From Kordia jejudonensis (GTDB lineage Bacteria > Bacteroidota > Bacteroidia > Flavobacteriales > Flavobacteriaceae), in assembly GCF_001005315.1 (NCBI RefSeq), contig NZ_LBMG01000010.1:62001-126000 (forward strand): a stretch of DNA of 64,000 bases, read 5' to 3'. Under the pieces are notes generated by a model that was not told the origin of the DNA, made no database searches, and worked only from the letters and a program-made list of their open reading frames with translations. Below are positions 9,511 to 17,449 of the stretch, piece after piece (the stretch's first letter is position 1; each line of letters opens with the position of its first letter). Both the position numbers and the translations under genes were made by a program.

Positions 9511-9777
9511 ATGAAAAAAATGAAAAAGTTAAACTTAAACAAAATTAGTATAGTATCATTGAAGAACCTAAATGCAATTCATGGAGGTAATTCTGGGCAA
9601 GGCGCTCCTGATACAAATACTTGTCAAATTCAATATTCTATGGATCCTCTCATTGATTGTGACTCTACCGGAATTACCTACGGCGGAAACGATGACGGAT
9701 CTTTACAATCGGCTCCATTGCCACAAACACAAGCGTGTAGTATGGTATTAACCGAATGTGAATTGGCACCAATGTAA
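9511..9777 (+). CDS. Class I lanthipeptide-like precursor peptide 2 (tandem paralogue)
   Basis: An 88-residue peptide. The leader is nearly identical to that of the preceding gene (MKKMKKLNLNK..IVSLKNL..IHGG, GG at 25-26), with a 62-residue divergent core holding four cysteines. The conserved blocks TYGGNDDG and VLTECELAP are at the same relative places. The upstream sequences also match (AAAAC..ATTATTATGAAAAAAATGAAAAA), so this is a tandem duplication of leader, ribosome-binding region and core framework followed by core diversification. No modification genes are adjacent. Confidence 0.7.
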   Translation: MKKMKKLNLNKISIVSLKNLNAIHGGNSGQGAPDTNTCQIQYSMDPLIDCDSTGITYGGNDDGSLQSAPLPQTQACSMVLTECELAPM

Positions 9778-9858
9778 TAAAGATAGTAATTGTTATTTCT
9801 TTAAATTTGGAGAATCCCTTGAAAGCTTTTTAGGTGAGTTTTTGAGGGATTTCCTCTT

Positions 9859-10191
9859 TTATAACTCCTTAGCAGGATCCCAAAAGTATTTTTCAAGGTT
9901 TTGAATTTGATTGTCTACAACCTCAACACCTTCACTTTCGAGCAATTGTTGCATTAAGTTTGTCCCTTGAAAATGGTGTTTTCCCGTTAGTAATCCTTTT
10001 CTATTAACAACTCGGTGCGCTTGTATATCTTCATGTTTTCCCGAACTATTCATTGCCCAACCTACCATACGCGCACTTCTTGCCGCACCTAAGTATTTGG
10101 CAATAGCGCCATAACTGGTAACTCTTCCATACGGAATTAAACGAGCGACTTCGTACACACGTTCAAAAAAGTTTTGATTTTCAGGTTTCAT
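9859..10191 (-). CDS. Alkyltransferase-like (ATL) DNA repair protein, MGMT fold without catalytic Cys
   Basis: A 110-residue protein with the DNA-binding domain of O6-alkylguanine-DNA methyltransferases: PYGRVTSYGAIAKYLG, then ARMVGWAMN. The active-site PCHRV motif is replaced by QAHRV (residues 57-61), so the acceptor cysteine is alanine. Length and substitution fit alkyltransferase-like proteins, which bind and flag alkylated guanines for nucleotide excision repair instead of removing the alkyl group. It is the last gene of a tight minus-strand operon, 6 bp after the LysE-type exporter and behind trmB. Confidence 0.88.
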   Translation of the reverse strand: MKPENQNFFERVYEVARLIPYGRVTSYGAIAKYLGAARSARMVGWAMNSSGKHEDIQAHRVVNRKGLLTGKHHFQGTNLMQQLLESEGVEVVDNQIQNLEKYFWDPAKEL

Positions 10192-10197
10192 ATATTT

Positions 10198-10830
10198 TTA
10201 TGATTTAAAAAAGATACGAATGAGCGTAATAATCACTAAAACGAGCATTAAAAGACTCAAAATATAATCAGAATATTTAGAAAACTTCCCCGAATTTGAT
10301 TGCGATTTGTCAAAATAAAACACATACATATACAACATGGCAAAGGTTCCTAAACCTGCTGCCAATACAAATACTACAATGTATGGAATGGTAAATTCCA
10401 TTAAACCAGAAACATTCCACAAAGCGTTTAACCCAGCAAAGTACGGAATTGGCAATACATTTAATGTAGCAAGAAAAACACCTTTAAAAAAGCTTCCCTT
10501 TTTACTCGCTTTTACTCTTCGGATGGTTTTCCCTTTTTTCTTCTTTGCTATGACAAAAAAGTAAACACCCAATAGCACAAAAATAATCAAAGCAACTTTG
10601 AGCAACGTATCAATAACTTCTCTGTTTTTGTAGAGATATTTAGAAATCAATACCGCAATAATAGCTTGAATTACAACAATTAACGATGCACCTACAGAAA
10701 AGATAACTCCGTTCATTTTCCCTTTTTGTGTACTTATTTTTGCAGCAGTAATATTAATTAACCCTGGCGGTACAACACCCAAAAGTGCAGCCGAAAAAGT
10801 GATAAAAAAGAGAATAATGAAATCAGTCAT
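10198..10830 (-). CDS. LysE/RhtB-family amino acid exporter
   Basis: A 210-residue integral membrane protein with about six hydrophobic segments and the LysE-family N-terminus (FITFSAALLGVVPPGLINITAAK). Family members export amino acids or related small molecules across the inner membrane; the substrate cannot be read from sequence. A basic cytoplasmic loop (KKKKGKTIRRVKASKKGS) separates helices three and four. It lies between trmB (3-bp gap) and the ATL gene (6-bp gap), so the three are probably cotranscribed. Confidence 0.82.
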   Translation of the reverse strand: MTDFIILFFITFSAALLGVVPPGLINITAAKISTQKGKMNGVIFSVGASLIVVIQAIIAVLISKYLYKNREVIDTLLKVALIIFVLLGVYFFVIAKKKKGKTIRRVKASKKGSFFKGVFLATLNVLPIPYFAGLNALWNVSGLMEFTIPYIVVFVLAAGLGTFAMLYMYVFYFDKSQSNSGKFSKYSDYILSLLMLVLVIITLIRIFFKS

Positions 10831-10833
10831 TAA

Positions 10834-11508
10834 TTACTTAATTTTGAAGTGAATATAAGTAATCGCTTTGTTTACTTCCAAATATTGTGACTCATAAAAT
10901 GTTTGAATTTCTGTAACTTCCGCTGGACTTCCTTCGTTTACATATACATTGTGGTTTGCGTACAACACTTCGTGTCCCGCGCCATGCAAGAGTCCAAGCG
11001 TGTATCCGTGCATAAATTCGCTATCCGTTTTTAAGTGTACTGTTCCTTCTTCATTAAGGACTTTTTTATACCGTGCCAAAAAGGCTTCATTTGTCATTCT
11101 ATGCTTGGTACGTTTATATTTTATTTGCGGATCAGGAAAAGTAATCCAAATTTCAGACACTTCATTTTCTTCAAATAAGCCTTCTATTAGTTCAATTTGT
11201 GTTCTAATAAACGCTACATTATTCATTTCATCTTCTACCGCCGTTTTTGCACCACGCCAAAATCGAGCTCCTTTGATATCAATTCCTATAAAGTTTTTTT
11301 CTGGAAACTTTTTTGCCAAAGCCACCGTATATTCACCTTTTCCACAACCTAATTCGAGTACAATTGGTGCGTCATTTTTAAAAAAGTCCGTATTCCATTT
11401 TCCTTTCAATGGAAACGCGTTCCCTACAATTTCTTCACGCGTCGGCTGAATTACATTCGAAAATGTATCGTTTTCTCTAAAGCGTTTGAGTTTGTTTTTA
11501 CTTCCCAC
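10834..11508 (-). CDS. trmB: tRNA (guanine-N7-)-methyltransferase
   Basis: 224 residues. It has the SAM-binding LELGCGKGEYTVALA motif, the FIGIDIKGAR strand and the characteristic FPDPQIKYKRTKHRM segment of TrmB, which methylates N7 of G46 in the tRNA variable loop. Length is normal. It heads the trmB-lysE-ATL operon on the minus strand and is divergent from the glycosyltransferase at 11580, with a 71-bp shared upstream region. Confidence 0.93.
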   Translation of the reverse strand: MGSKNKLKRFRENDTFSNVIQPTREEIVGNAFPLKGKWNTDFFKNDAPIVLELGCGKGEYTVALAKKFPEKNFIGIDIKGARFWRGAKTAVEDEMNNVAFIRTQIELIEGLFEENEVSEIWITFPDPQIKYKRTKHRMTNEAFLARYKKVLNEEGTVHLKTDSEFMHGYTLGLLHGAGHEVLYANHNVYVNEGSPAEVTEIQTFYESQYLEVNKAITYIHFKIK

Positions 11509-11545
11509 AATGTTTTCTTAATATTTTGACAAAACTAAGGAAATC

Positions 11546-11574
11546 TTGCAGACCTTTTTATATTCTTATCTTTG
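11546..11574 (+). promoter_or_regulatory. Flavobacterial promoter, probably giving a leaderless mRNA
   Basis: TTG (11546-11548), an 18-bp spacer and TATCTTTG (11567-11574) match the Bacteroidota TTG-N17-23-TAnnTTTG consensus exactly. The start codon ATG at 11580 lies only 5 bp after the element, about where transcription should begin. This decides the start of the downstream gene in favour of 11580. Confidence 0.7.
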
Positions 11575-11579
11575 ATTTT

Positions 11580-12641
11580 ATGAAGAATTCTAAAACTATT
11601 CTTGTAGCGCCATTAAATTGGGGTTTGGGTCATGCGACGCGTTGCATCCCGATTATACGTGCCTTACTCGCGCATAATTTTACGCCGATTCTTGCTTCTG
11701 ATGGAATTGCCTTGCAACTCTTGCAGAAAGAATTTCCAAAATTGGAAACCATAACACTGCCTGATTATCAAATTGAATATGCCAAAAAAGGGAAGCATTT
11801 TAAGCTGAAAATGCTCAAAGATTCTCCAAAAATGCTCAAAGCGATTTCTAAAGAACGGAAAATTATCAAGAAATTAGTGAAAGAACGTGATTTCTGCGGC
11901 ATCATTTCAGACAATCGTTTGGGTGTGTACAGTAAAAAAGTGCCTTCCGTTTTTATCACGCATCAACTGAATGTATTGAGTGGAAAAACTACTTGGTTGA
12001 GCAGTAAGCTTCATCAACTAATTATAAAAAAATTTACAGAATGTTGGGTTCCCGATGTTGCTGGAAAACCAAATCTTTCAGGGAAATTAGGGCATCTAAA
12101 ACACAATTCGCTTCCACTAAAATATATAGGTCCGTTGAGTCGTTTGCTTCCGCAAGAATTGCCAAAGGTATACGATTTAATGGTTATTTTATCGGGTCCT
12201 GAACCACAACGTACCATGCTTGAAGAAAAATTATTTGAAGAGGTAAAGCATTTTGATGGAAAGGTAGTTTTTATTCGTGGAAAGGTAGAAGCCAAACAAG
12301 AACAGTTTCAGTTTTTGAATTGTGATGTGTATAATTTTATGCAAAGCGAACAGCTCGAAAAAGCATTTAATGAAAGTACTTTGGTATTGAGCAGATCAGG
12401 CTATACAACCGTAATGGATTTGGCAAAGCTGGAAAAGAAAGCCTTTTTTATTCCAACACCAGGACAGTTTGAACAAGAATATTTAGCAAAGCGTTTGCAG
12501 AAACAACAAATTGTTCCAATGGCGACACAAGATGAATTTTCTATTGACCAATTGAGCAGCGTTGCCAATTTTAAAGGACTGAGTAGTTTTACGCATGAGG
12601 AAGATTATAAAAGCTTATTCAATCTTTTCCAAAGTAAATGA
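11580..12641 (+). CDS. MurG-like/GT28-type glycosyltransferase family protein
   Basis: 353 residues from the ATG at 11580. The N-terminal LNWGLGHATRCIPIIRAL glycine-rich loop and the C-terminal SRSGYTTVMDLAKL...PTPGQFEQEYLAKRL nucleotide-sugar site are typical of MurG/GT28-like GT-B enzymes. The acceptor and sugar are not known. A longer frame begins at 11526, but it would include the promoter and has no ribosome-binding site, so it is rejected. The 3' end overlaps the convergent histidine kinase gene by 27 bp. Confidence 0.82.
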   Translation: MKNSKTILVAPLNWGLGHATRCIPIIRALLAHNFTPILASDGIALQLLQKEFPKLETITLPDYQIEYAKKGKHFKLKMLKDSPKMLKAISKERKIIKKLVKERDFCGIISDNRLGVYSKKVPSVFITHQLNVLSGKTTWLSSKLHQLIIKKFTECWVPDVAGKPNLSGKLGHLKHNSLPLKYIGPLSRLLPQELPKVYDLMVILSGPEPQRTMLEEKLFEEVKHFDGKVVFIRGKVEAKQEQFQFLNCDVYNFMQSEQLEKAFNESTLVLSRSGYTTVMDLAKLEKKAFFIPTPGQFEQEYLAKRLQKQQIVPMATQDEFSIDQLSSVANFKGLSSFTHEEDYKSLFNLFQSK

Positions 12642-13658
12642 AAATTCTGAACCTACATCAGCTTCACTTTCTACATATATTTTTTCATTGTGCGCTTCAA
12701 TGATGTGTTTTACAATGGAAAGTCCAAGTCCTGAACCGCCTTCTTTTCGGGCTCTACTTTTGTCAACACGGTAAAAACGTTCAAATAGTCGTGGAATGTT
12801 TTCCTGATCAATTCCTTCTCCATTATCTGTAACACGGACAATAACTTTATTTCGAATTAAGTTTTCAATACTTATTTCTGTAGTTCCGTTTTCGCGTCCG
12901 TATTTGATGGAGTTTACAATCAAATTTGTCAATACTTGCTGAATACGTTCTTTATCGGCAGAAACCATAATTGGATTGGCGTACGTCATGTCGAAAGCCA
13001 GTGTAATTTTCTTTTTGGCCGCTTTCATTTCGAGCAAATCGAATACACTTTGCACCAACTCAATAATGTCAAACACTTCTATATCCAAGTTTAAATCTCC
13101 CGTTTCTAACTTGGTAATCATGTCTAAATCTTTTACGATATAAATAAGACGTTCTACACCTTTTTCTGCGCGATTTAGATATTTTTTACGAATGTTTTTA
13201 TCATCCATAGCACCATCAAGCAACGTTAAGATATAACCTTGCACGGTAAATAATGGTGTTTTTAATTCGTGAGAAACGTTTCCGATGAATTCTTTTCTGT
13301 AGTTTTCTCTAATTTTTAACGTTTCAATCTCTAATTTTTTGTTTGTGGCAAACTTTTCAATTTCTTTCGTAAGTGTTGCCATATCTGTGGTAATTGGATG
13401 ATTTTGAAAATCACTCACATCTAATAAGGTAACATCATCATAAATACGTTTTACGCGCTTGTAAATAAAACGTTCTACTCTGAATTGTATGATAAAAAAA
13501 CAGAAGGTAAAACATACCACCATAAAAATTATAGGAATAAAATAGTTTTCTATTCCAAAAAAGTACAGCAATATGCTTAGTGAAAACGTTGTAAATAGTG
13601 TAATATACAACGTGGATCGCAACGCGAATTTATATGATCTTTTTAGCTTTCTAGTCAT
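12615..13658 (-). CDS. PhoR-like sensor histidine kinase
   Basis: 347 residues. Two transmembrane helices (about residues 14-34 and 40-58) with almost no periplasmic loop are followed by the HisKA domain with H130 in VSHELKTPLFTVQGY. The ATPase domain has the N-box LTNLIVNSIKYG, G1 DNGEGI and G2 GGSGLGLSIVKH. The lack of an extracytoplasmic sensor domain is like PhoR, which senses through partner proteins. It is 3 bp downstream of the response regulator gene and cotranscribed. A link to phosphate sensing is inferred from the regulator type and from Pho-box-like repeats next door. Confidence 0.85.
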   Translation of the reverse strand: MTRKLKRSYKFALRSTLYITLFTTFSLSILLYFFGIENYFIPIIFMVVCFTFCFFIIQFRVERFIYKRVKRIYDDVTLLDVSDFQNHPITTDMATLTKEIEKFATNKKLEIETLKIRENYRKEFIGNVSHELKTPLFTVQGYILTLLDGAMDDKNIRKKYLNRAEKGVERLIYIVKDLDMITKLETGDLNLDIEVFDIIELVQSVFDLLEMKAAKKKITLAFDMTYANPIMVSADKERIQQVLTNLIVNSIKYGRENGTTEISIENLIRNKVIVRVTDNGEGIDQENIPRLFERFYRVDKSRARKEGGSGLGLSIVKHIIEAHNEKIYVESEADVGSEFSFTLEKIE

Positions 13659-13661
13659 CTA

Positions 13662-14345
13662 TTATTGTACGTACTTATAGCCTACACCTTTTACAGTTTT
13701 AAAGTGGTTTTCGCCAATTTTTTCGCGTAGTTTTCTAATATGAACATCTATGGTTCGTCCACCTACAATGACTTCATTTCCCCAAACTTTATCTAAAATT
13801 TCTTCTCTTTTGAATACTTTACCTGGACGAGATGCTAATAATGAAAGTAGTTCGAATTCTTTTCTTGGTAGAATGATTTCGTTACCGTCTTTTACAATTT
13901 TATATTCTTCTCTATTGATTACAATATTACCAACCGTAAAAATCTGAGAACTTTCTTCTTCTCGCTTTAGTCTGCGCAACAATGCTTTTACTTTACTTAC
14001 CAATACTTTTGGCTTTATGGGCTTTGTAATGTAATCGTCTGCACCAGCATCAAACCCAGCAACTTGTGAGTAATCTTCTCCACGTGCCGTTAAAAATGTA
14101 ATGATAGTATTGGCAAGGTTTTTATCTTTTCGGATTGTTTCACACGCTTCAATTCCATCCATTTCTGGCATCATCACATCCATGATGATTAAGTGTGGTT
14201 TTACTTTTTTTGCTTTTGCAATAGCTTCCACACCATTTGCAGCTGTTGAGAGTTGATATCCTTCACTAGATAAATTATATCCAACAATTTCGAGTATATC
14301 TGGCTCATCATCAACCAATAATATTTTAATATCCTTTTTTTTCAT
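13662..14345 (-). CDS. PhoB/OmpR-family response regulator
   Basis: 227 residues from the ATG at 14345. The receiver domain has the acidic VDDEP pocket, phospho-acceptor D56 (IIMDVMMPEMDG) and K108 (YITKPIKP). A C-terminal winged helix (about 130-226) has the recognition region VGGRTIDVHIRKLREKI. A longer frame to 14393 adds a poor extension and is not preferred. It forms a two-component system with the kinase immediately downstream. It is transcribed divergently from the TonB receptor gene whose promoter carries 11-bp-phased NTAACA repeats, the kind of site OmpR/PhoB-family dimers bind in tandem. Confidence 0.88.
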   Translation of the reverse strand: MKKKDIKILLVDDEPDILEIVGYNLSSEGYQLSTAANGVEAIAKAKKVKPHLIIMDVMMPEMDGIEACETIRKDKNLANTIITFLTARGEDYSQVAGFDAGADDYITKPIKPKVLVSKVKALLRRLKREEESSQIFTVGNIVINREEYKIVKDGNEIILPRKEFELLSLLASRPGKVFKREEILDKVWGNEVIVGGRTIDVHIRKLREKIGENHFKTVKGVGYKYVQ

Positions 14346-14470
14346 TTGCGTGTTGTTTCGATTTAAGTAGTTGATTTTGTTTTTATTAAACAATAGCTAT
14401 GCACTATTTCAGCACTTCAAAAGTAAAGATAAAATTAAAAACTGAAAGCAGTTAACACTCATTTAATATC

Positions 14471-14548
14471 ATAACATTAAGCTAACATACATATTACAAA
14501 GTTTTAACCTGCAAGTAACACCATCTTTACACGCTGCACATTTCTTTG
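14471..14548 (+). promoter_or_regulatory. Pho-box-like array of six 11-bp-phased repeats plus -7 element
   Basis: Six hexamers start exactly 11 bp apart at 14471, 14482, 14493, 14504, 14515 and 14526: ATAACA, CTAACA, ATTACA, TTAACC, GTAACA and TTTACA. All fit NT(A/T)AC(A/C), close to the Bacillus PhoP repeat TT(A/T/C)A(C/T)A, which also has an 11-bp period. Nine bp after the last repeat lies TTTCTTTG (14541-14548), a 7/8 match to the Bacteroidota -7 element, while no TTG -33 box is seen. This is the expected layout of an activator-dependent promoter for the TonB receptor starting at 14571. Confidence 0.6.
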
Positions 14549-14570
14549 CACTGTGAAACAAAAACACAAG

Positions 14571-17411
14571 ATGAAACAAAAAATTACAGTTACGATTCTC
14601 CTATTAATTACTTGCTTTGTAGGATTTGCACAAAACGGTTCTATTGCCGGAAAGGTGCAAGATAAAGAAGTTAATAATGATCCTTTACCATTTGCCAATG
14701 TTTCTATTAAAGGAACAACAAAAGGAACAACTTCTGATTTTGATGGTTTATACCAAATTACAAACGTTGAGCCAGGAACTTATACTTTAGTATTTAGTTT
14801 TGTGGGATACGAAACAAGAGAAGTTCCGAATGTAATTGTGAATCCTGGAAAAATTACAACAGTAGATATTATTTTGGGTGCAAATGCTGCCAGCTTAGAC
14901 GCCGTTGTTATTACCGCAACTACACGTAAAGTGTCTGAAGCGGCATTATTATTAGAACAAAAAAAGGCAGTTGATATTGTACAAAGCATTGGTGCTGAGG
15001 AATTAGCCAAAAAAGGTGTGAGTGATGCTGCAGGAGCTGTTTCTAAGATATCTGGTGTTTCCAAACAAGAAGGATCGAGCAATGTATATGTACGTGGATT
15101 GGGCGATCGATATTTAAATACAACATTTAATGGATTGCCGTTACCATCAAACGATATCAACAAAAAGAATATTGAGTTGGGTTTATTTGCTTCTGATGTT
15201 ATTGAAAATGTTTCGATTAGTAAAGCATATTCTTCAAAACAATATGGAGATTTTGCCGCAGGTAATGTAAATATCAATTCAAAAGAATATAAAGGAAAAG
15301 GATACATTGAAGCTTTTAGCGGAACAAGTATCAATACAAATGCAATTGGTAAAAACTTCGTAGTGAGTGAAGGTTCAGGATTTTTCGGAGATTATGCAAG
15401 ACATAACCAAAATCCTTTTGCTGTTATTTTATCTCACGGAGTTGATCCAGAAGATGTAAGCGCGCCAATTGATGTAAACTTTGGAATTTCTGGTGGAAAA
15501 TCGTGGGATTTTGAAAATGGTGCACGTTTAAGCTTCTTCGGAACGGCTTCTTTTGAAAATGGATATGAATATAGAAGAGGAGAAGCAACCGATTTTACAA
15601 CTGTGGAAAAGAAAACATTTGAAGATGCTGAAGAGTACGAATATAGTACGACAACAACTGCAATGGCAACGTTAAATTATAAAATTGACGATGCTAATAA
15701 ATTAAAATTCACCTCTTTATTTATCAACAGTTCTACAAATGAAGTGGGATACTTCGGAATTGATGGAAATGGTAGAGATAGAGACGCAATTTTGAATACG
15801 GATGAAGGTTTCTATCAAATGAACGCACAGTTTGACCAAAACCAAGTGTATGTAAATCAATTGATGGGTAACCACAAATCAGGAAAATTTGAATTGGATT
15901 GGGCTGCAGGATATAATGTAGTATATGCAAAACAACCAGATCGTAGACGTATTACGGTTGAAAACTATCAATTTGCTTTGGATAGTGATCCAACGACGAA
16001 TCCTACATTTTTTAGCAACGTAGATTATGACAACCAACGTTATTTTCAAGATATTGACGATACAGAATTCAACGGACGTTTAAACTTAACGTACGATGTA
16101 AATGAAAACTTCAAACTCTATTTTGGCTACAACGGAAGAAGTAAAGAGCGTAACTTTGAAAACATTCGTTATGGGTACGACATTATAGATTCTGATTTCC
16201 CAGTAGATGTAAATAATTTAGATGCAGTATTTACACCTGCAAACTTAAACTTAACTAGTGGAGGAATTTACGAAATCAAAGTAATTAACACCTTCCCAGG
16301 ATTGAGCAATACTAACCGACCTGGAAGTGCTGAAAACACATACACAGGAAACCTAGACTTATTTGCAGGATATGCAAATGCTGAAATTAAAGTTGGCGAA
16401 AAGTGGTTATTTGTTCCTGGACTTCGCGTAGAATCGTTTGACCAAAGTATTGCATATGATGTAATTAACTTAGGAAACAACGGAAATGCAACTGCTAGTG
16501 CCTACGAAAACTTCTTCTTACCAAGTTTAAATATTCGTTACGCACTGACAGAAGAGCAAAACTTACGTTTATCAGCAAGTAGAACAGTTTCACTACCAGA
16601 ATTTAAAGAAACTGCACCGTTTGTATACATTGATGTAACCAACAGAATTGGTGGTAACCCTGACTTATTAGGATCAAGCAATCCAAACTTTATCAATGTA
16701 TCAGATGTTGCCTATTCTAACGTGCTAAACTTCGACTTAAAATATGAGTGGTTTTTTGGAAAAGGAGAAATCTTCTCGCTATCCGCTTTCGCAAAACAAA
16801 TCTCAGATCCATTAAACCGAGTAGTTGCGTTTGATGCTACAGGAACACAGCGTTATTTCCGTACAGGAGAAAAAGCAGATGTTTTTGGTGTTGAACTTGA
16901 AGTAAGAAAAAATCTTTTAGAAAATGCAGATGAAGAAACGGTACTTTCGGCAGGATTGAATGCTACATTTATGCACACAGAACAAGATTTATACGATGTA
17001 ATTCAAGGAACATATAGTGTAAACTTTAGAAACAGCACAGAACAATTACAAGGAGCTTCACCATTTATTATGAATGCTGATATAAGCTACTCGCCTGAAC
17101 TTTCTGGTAACTACAAACCAACAGGAAACCTAGTTTTCTCATACTTTGCTGACCGAATTGACGCTTTAGGATCTGGACAGTTAGGAAACATCATTGAAAA
17201 ATCGGTTCCTACCTTAGATTTCATCATGAGAAATGAAATAACAGAAGACTTCGAAATCAACTTTAGCATCAGAAACTTACTAAATCCTGACATAAAATAC
17301 ATCCGTGAAACTACAGGTGGAGACGTTTTAGTAACTTCTACTAACGGAAAAGGAGTTTCAGGATACGACAGAGGAAGAAACTTTGGATTACAACTAAAAT
17401 ATAAATTTTAA
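14571..17411 (+). CDS. TonB-dependent outer-membrane receptor with carboxypeptidase-regulatory domain
   Basis: 946 residues from the ATG at 14571; a GTG at 14553 would add six residues and is less likely. A signal peptide (ITVTILLLITCFVGFAQ) is followed by a carboxypeptidase-D-regulatory-like beta domain (about 25-110, GKVQDKEVNNDPLPFANVSIKGT...VGYETRE), a plug domain (about 130-240, with GVSKQEGSSNVYVRGLGDRYLNTTFNG) and a beta-barrel ending in aromatic LQLKYKF. It imports an unknown ligand across the outer membrane using TonB energy. The Pho-box-like promoter and the adjacent PhoB/PhoR-like pair suggest phosphate-linked induction. A lipoprotein gene follows after 38 bp. Confidence 0.88.
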   Translation: MKQKITVTILLLITCFVGFAQNGSIAGKVQDKEVNNDPLPFANVSIKGTTKGTTSDFDGLYQITNVEPGTYTLVFSFVGYETREVPNVIVNPGKITTVDIILGANAASLDAVVITATTRKVSEAALLLEQKKAVDIVQSIGAEELAKKGVSDAAGAVSKISGVSKQEGSSNVYVRGLGDRYLNTTFNGLPLPSNDINKKNIELGLFASDVIENVSISKAYSSKQYGDFAAGNVNINSKEYKGKGYIEAFSGTSINTNAIGKNFVVSEGSGFFGDYARHNQNPFAVILSHGVDPEDVSAPIDVNFGISGGKSWDFENGARLSFFGTASFENGYEYRRGEATDFTTVEKKTFEDAEEYEYSTTTTAMATLNYKIDDANKLKFTSLFINSSTNEVGYFGIDGNGRDRDAILNTDEGFYQMNAQFDQNQVYVNQLMGNHKSGKFELDWAAGYNVVYAKQPDRRRITVENYQFALDSDPTTNPTFFSNVDYDNQRYFQDIDDTEFNGRLNLTYDVNENFKLYFGYNGRSKERNFENIRYGYDIIDSDFPVDVNNLDAVFTPANLNLTSGGIYEIKVINTFPGLSNTNRPGSAENTYTGNLDLFAGYANAEIKVGEKWLFVPGLRVESFDQSIAYDVINLGNNGNATASAYENFFLPSLNIRYALTEEQNLRLSASRTVSLPEFKETAPFVYIDVTNRIGGNPDLLGSSNPNFINVSDVAYSNVLNFDLKYEWFFGKGEIFSLSAFAKQISDPLNRVVAFDATGTQRYFRTGEKADVFGVELEVRKNLLENADEETVLSAGLNATFMHTEQDLYDVIQGTYSVNFRNSTEQLQGASPFIMNADISYSPELSGNYKPTGNLVFSYFADRIDALGSGQLGNIIEKSVPTLDFIMRNEITEDFEINFSIRNLLNPDIKYIRETTGGDVLVTSTNGKGVSGYDRGRNFGLQLKYKF

Positions 17412-17449
17412 CAAACACAATTAAAGAATACAACTTAAACAAAAAAACA

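Noticed and set aside
11526-11579. Longer N-terminus of the glycosyltransferase
   Set aside because: The extension would contain the promoter TTG-N18-TATCTTTG and lacks homology to the glycine-rich start of the family.
14553-14570. GTG start for the TonB receptor
   Set aside because: It adds only six residues (MKQKHK) ahead of a good ATG with an ordinary signal peptide, so the ATG at 14571 is preferred.
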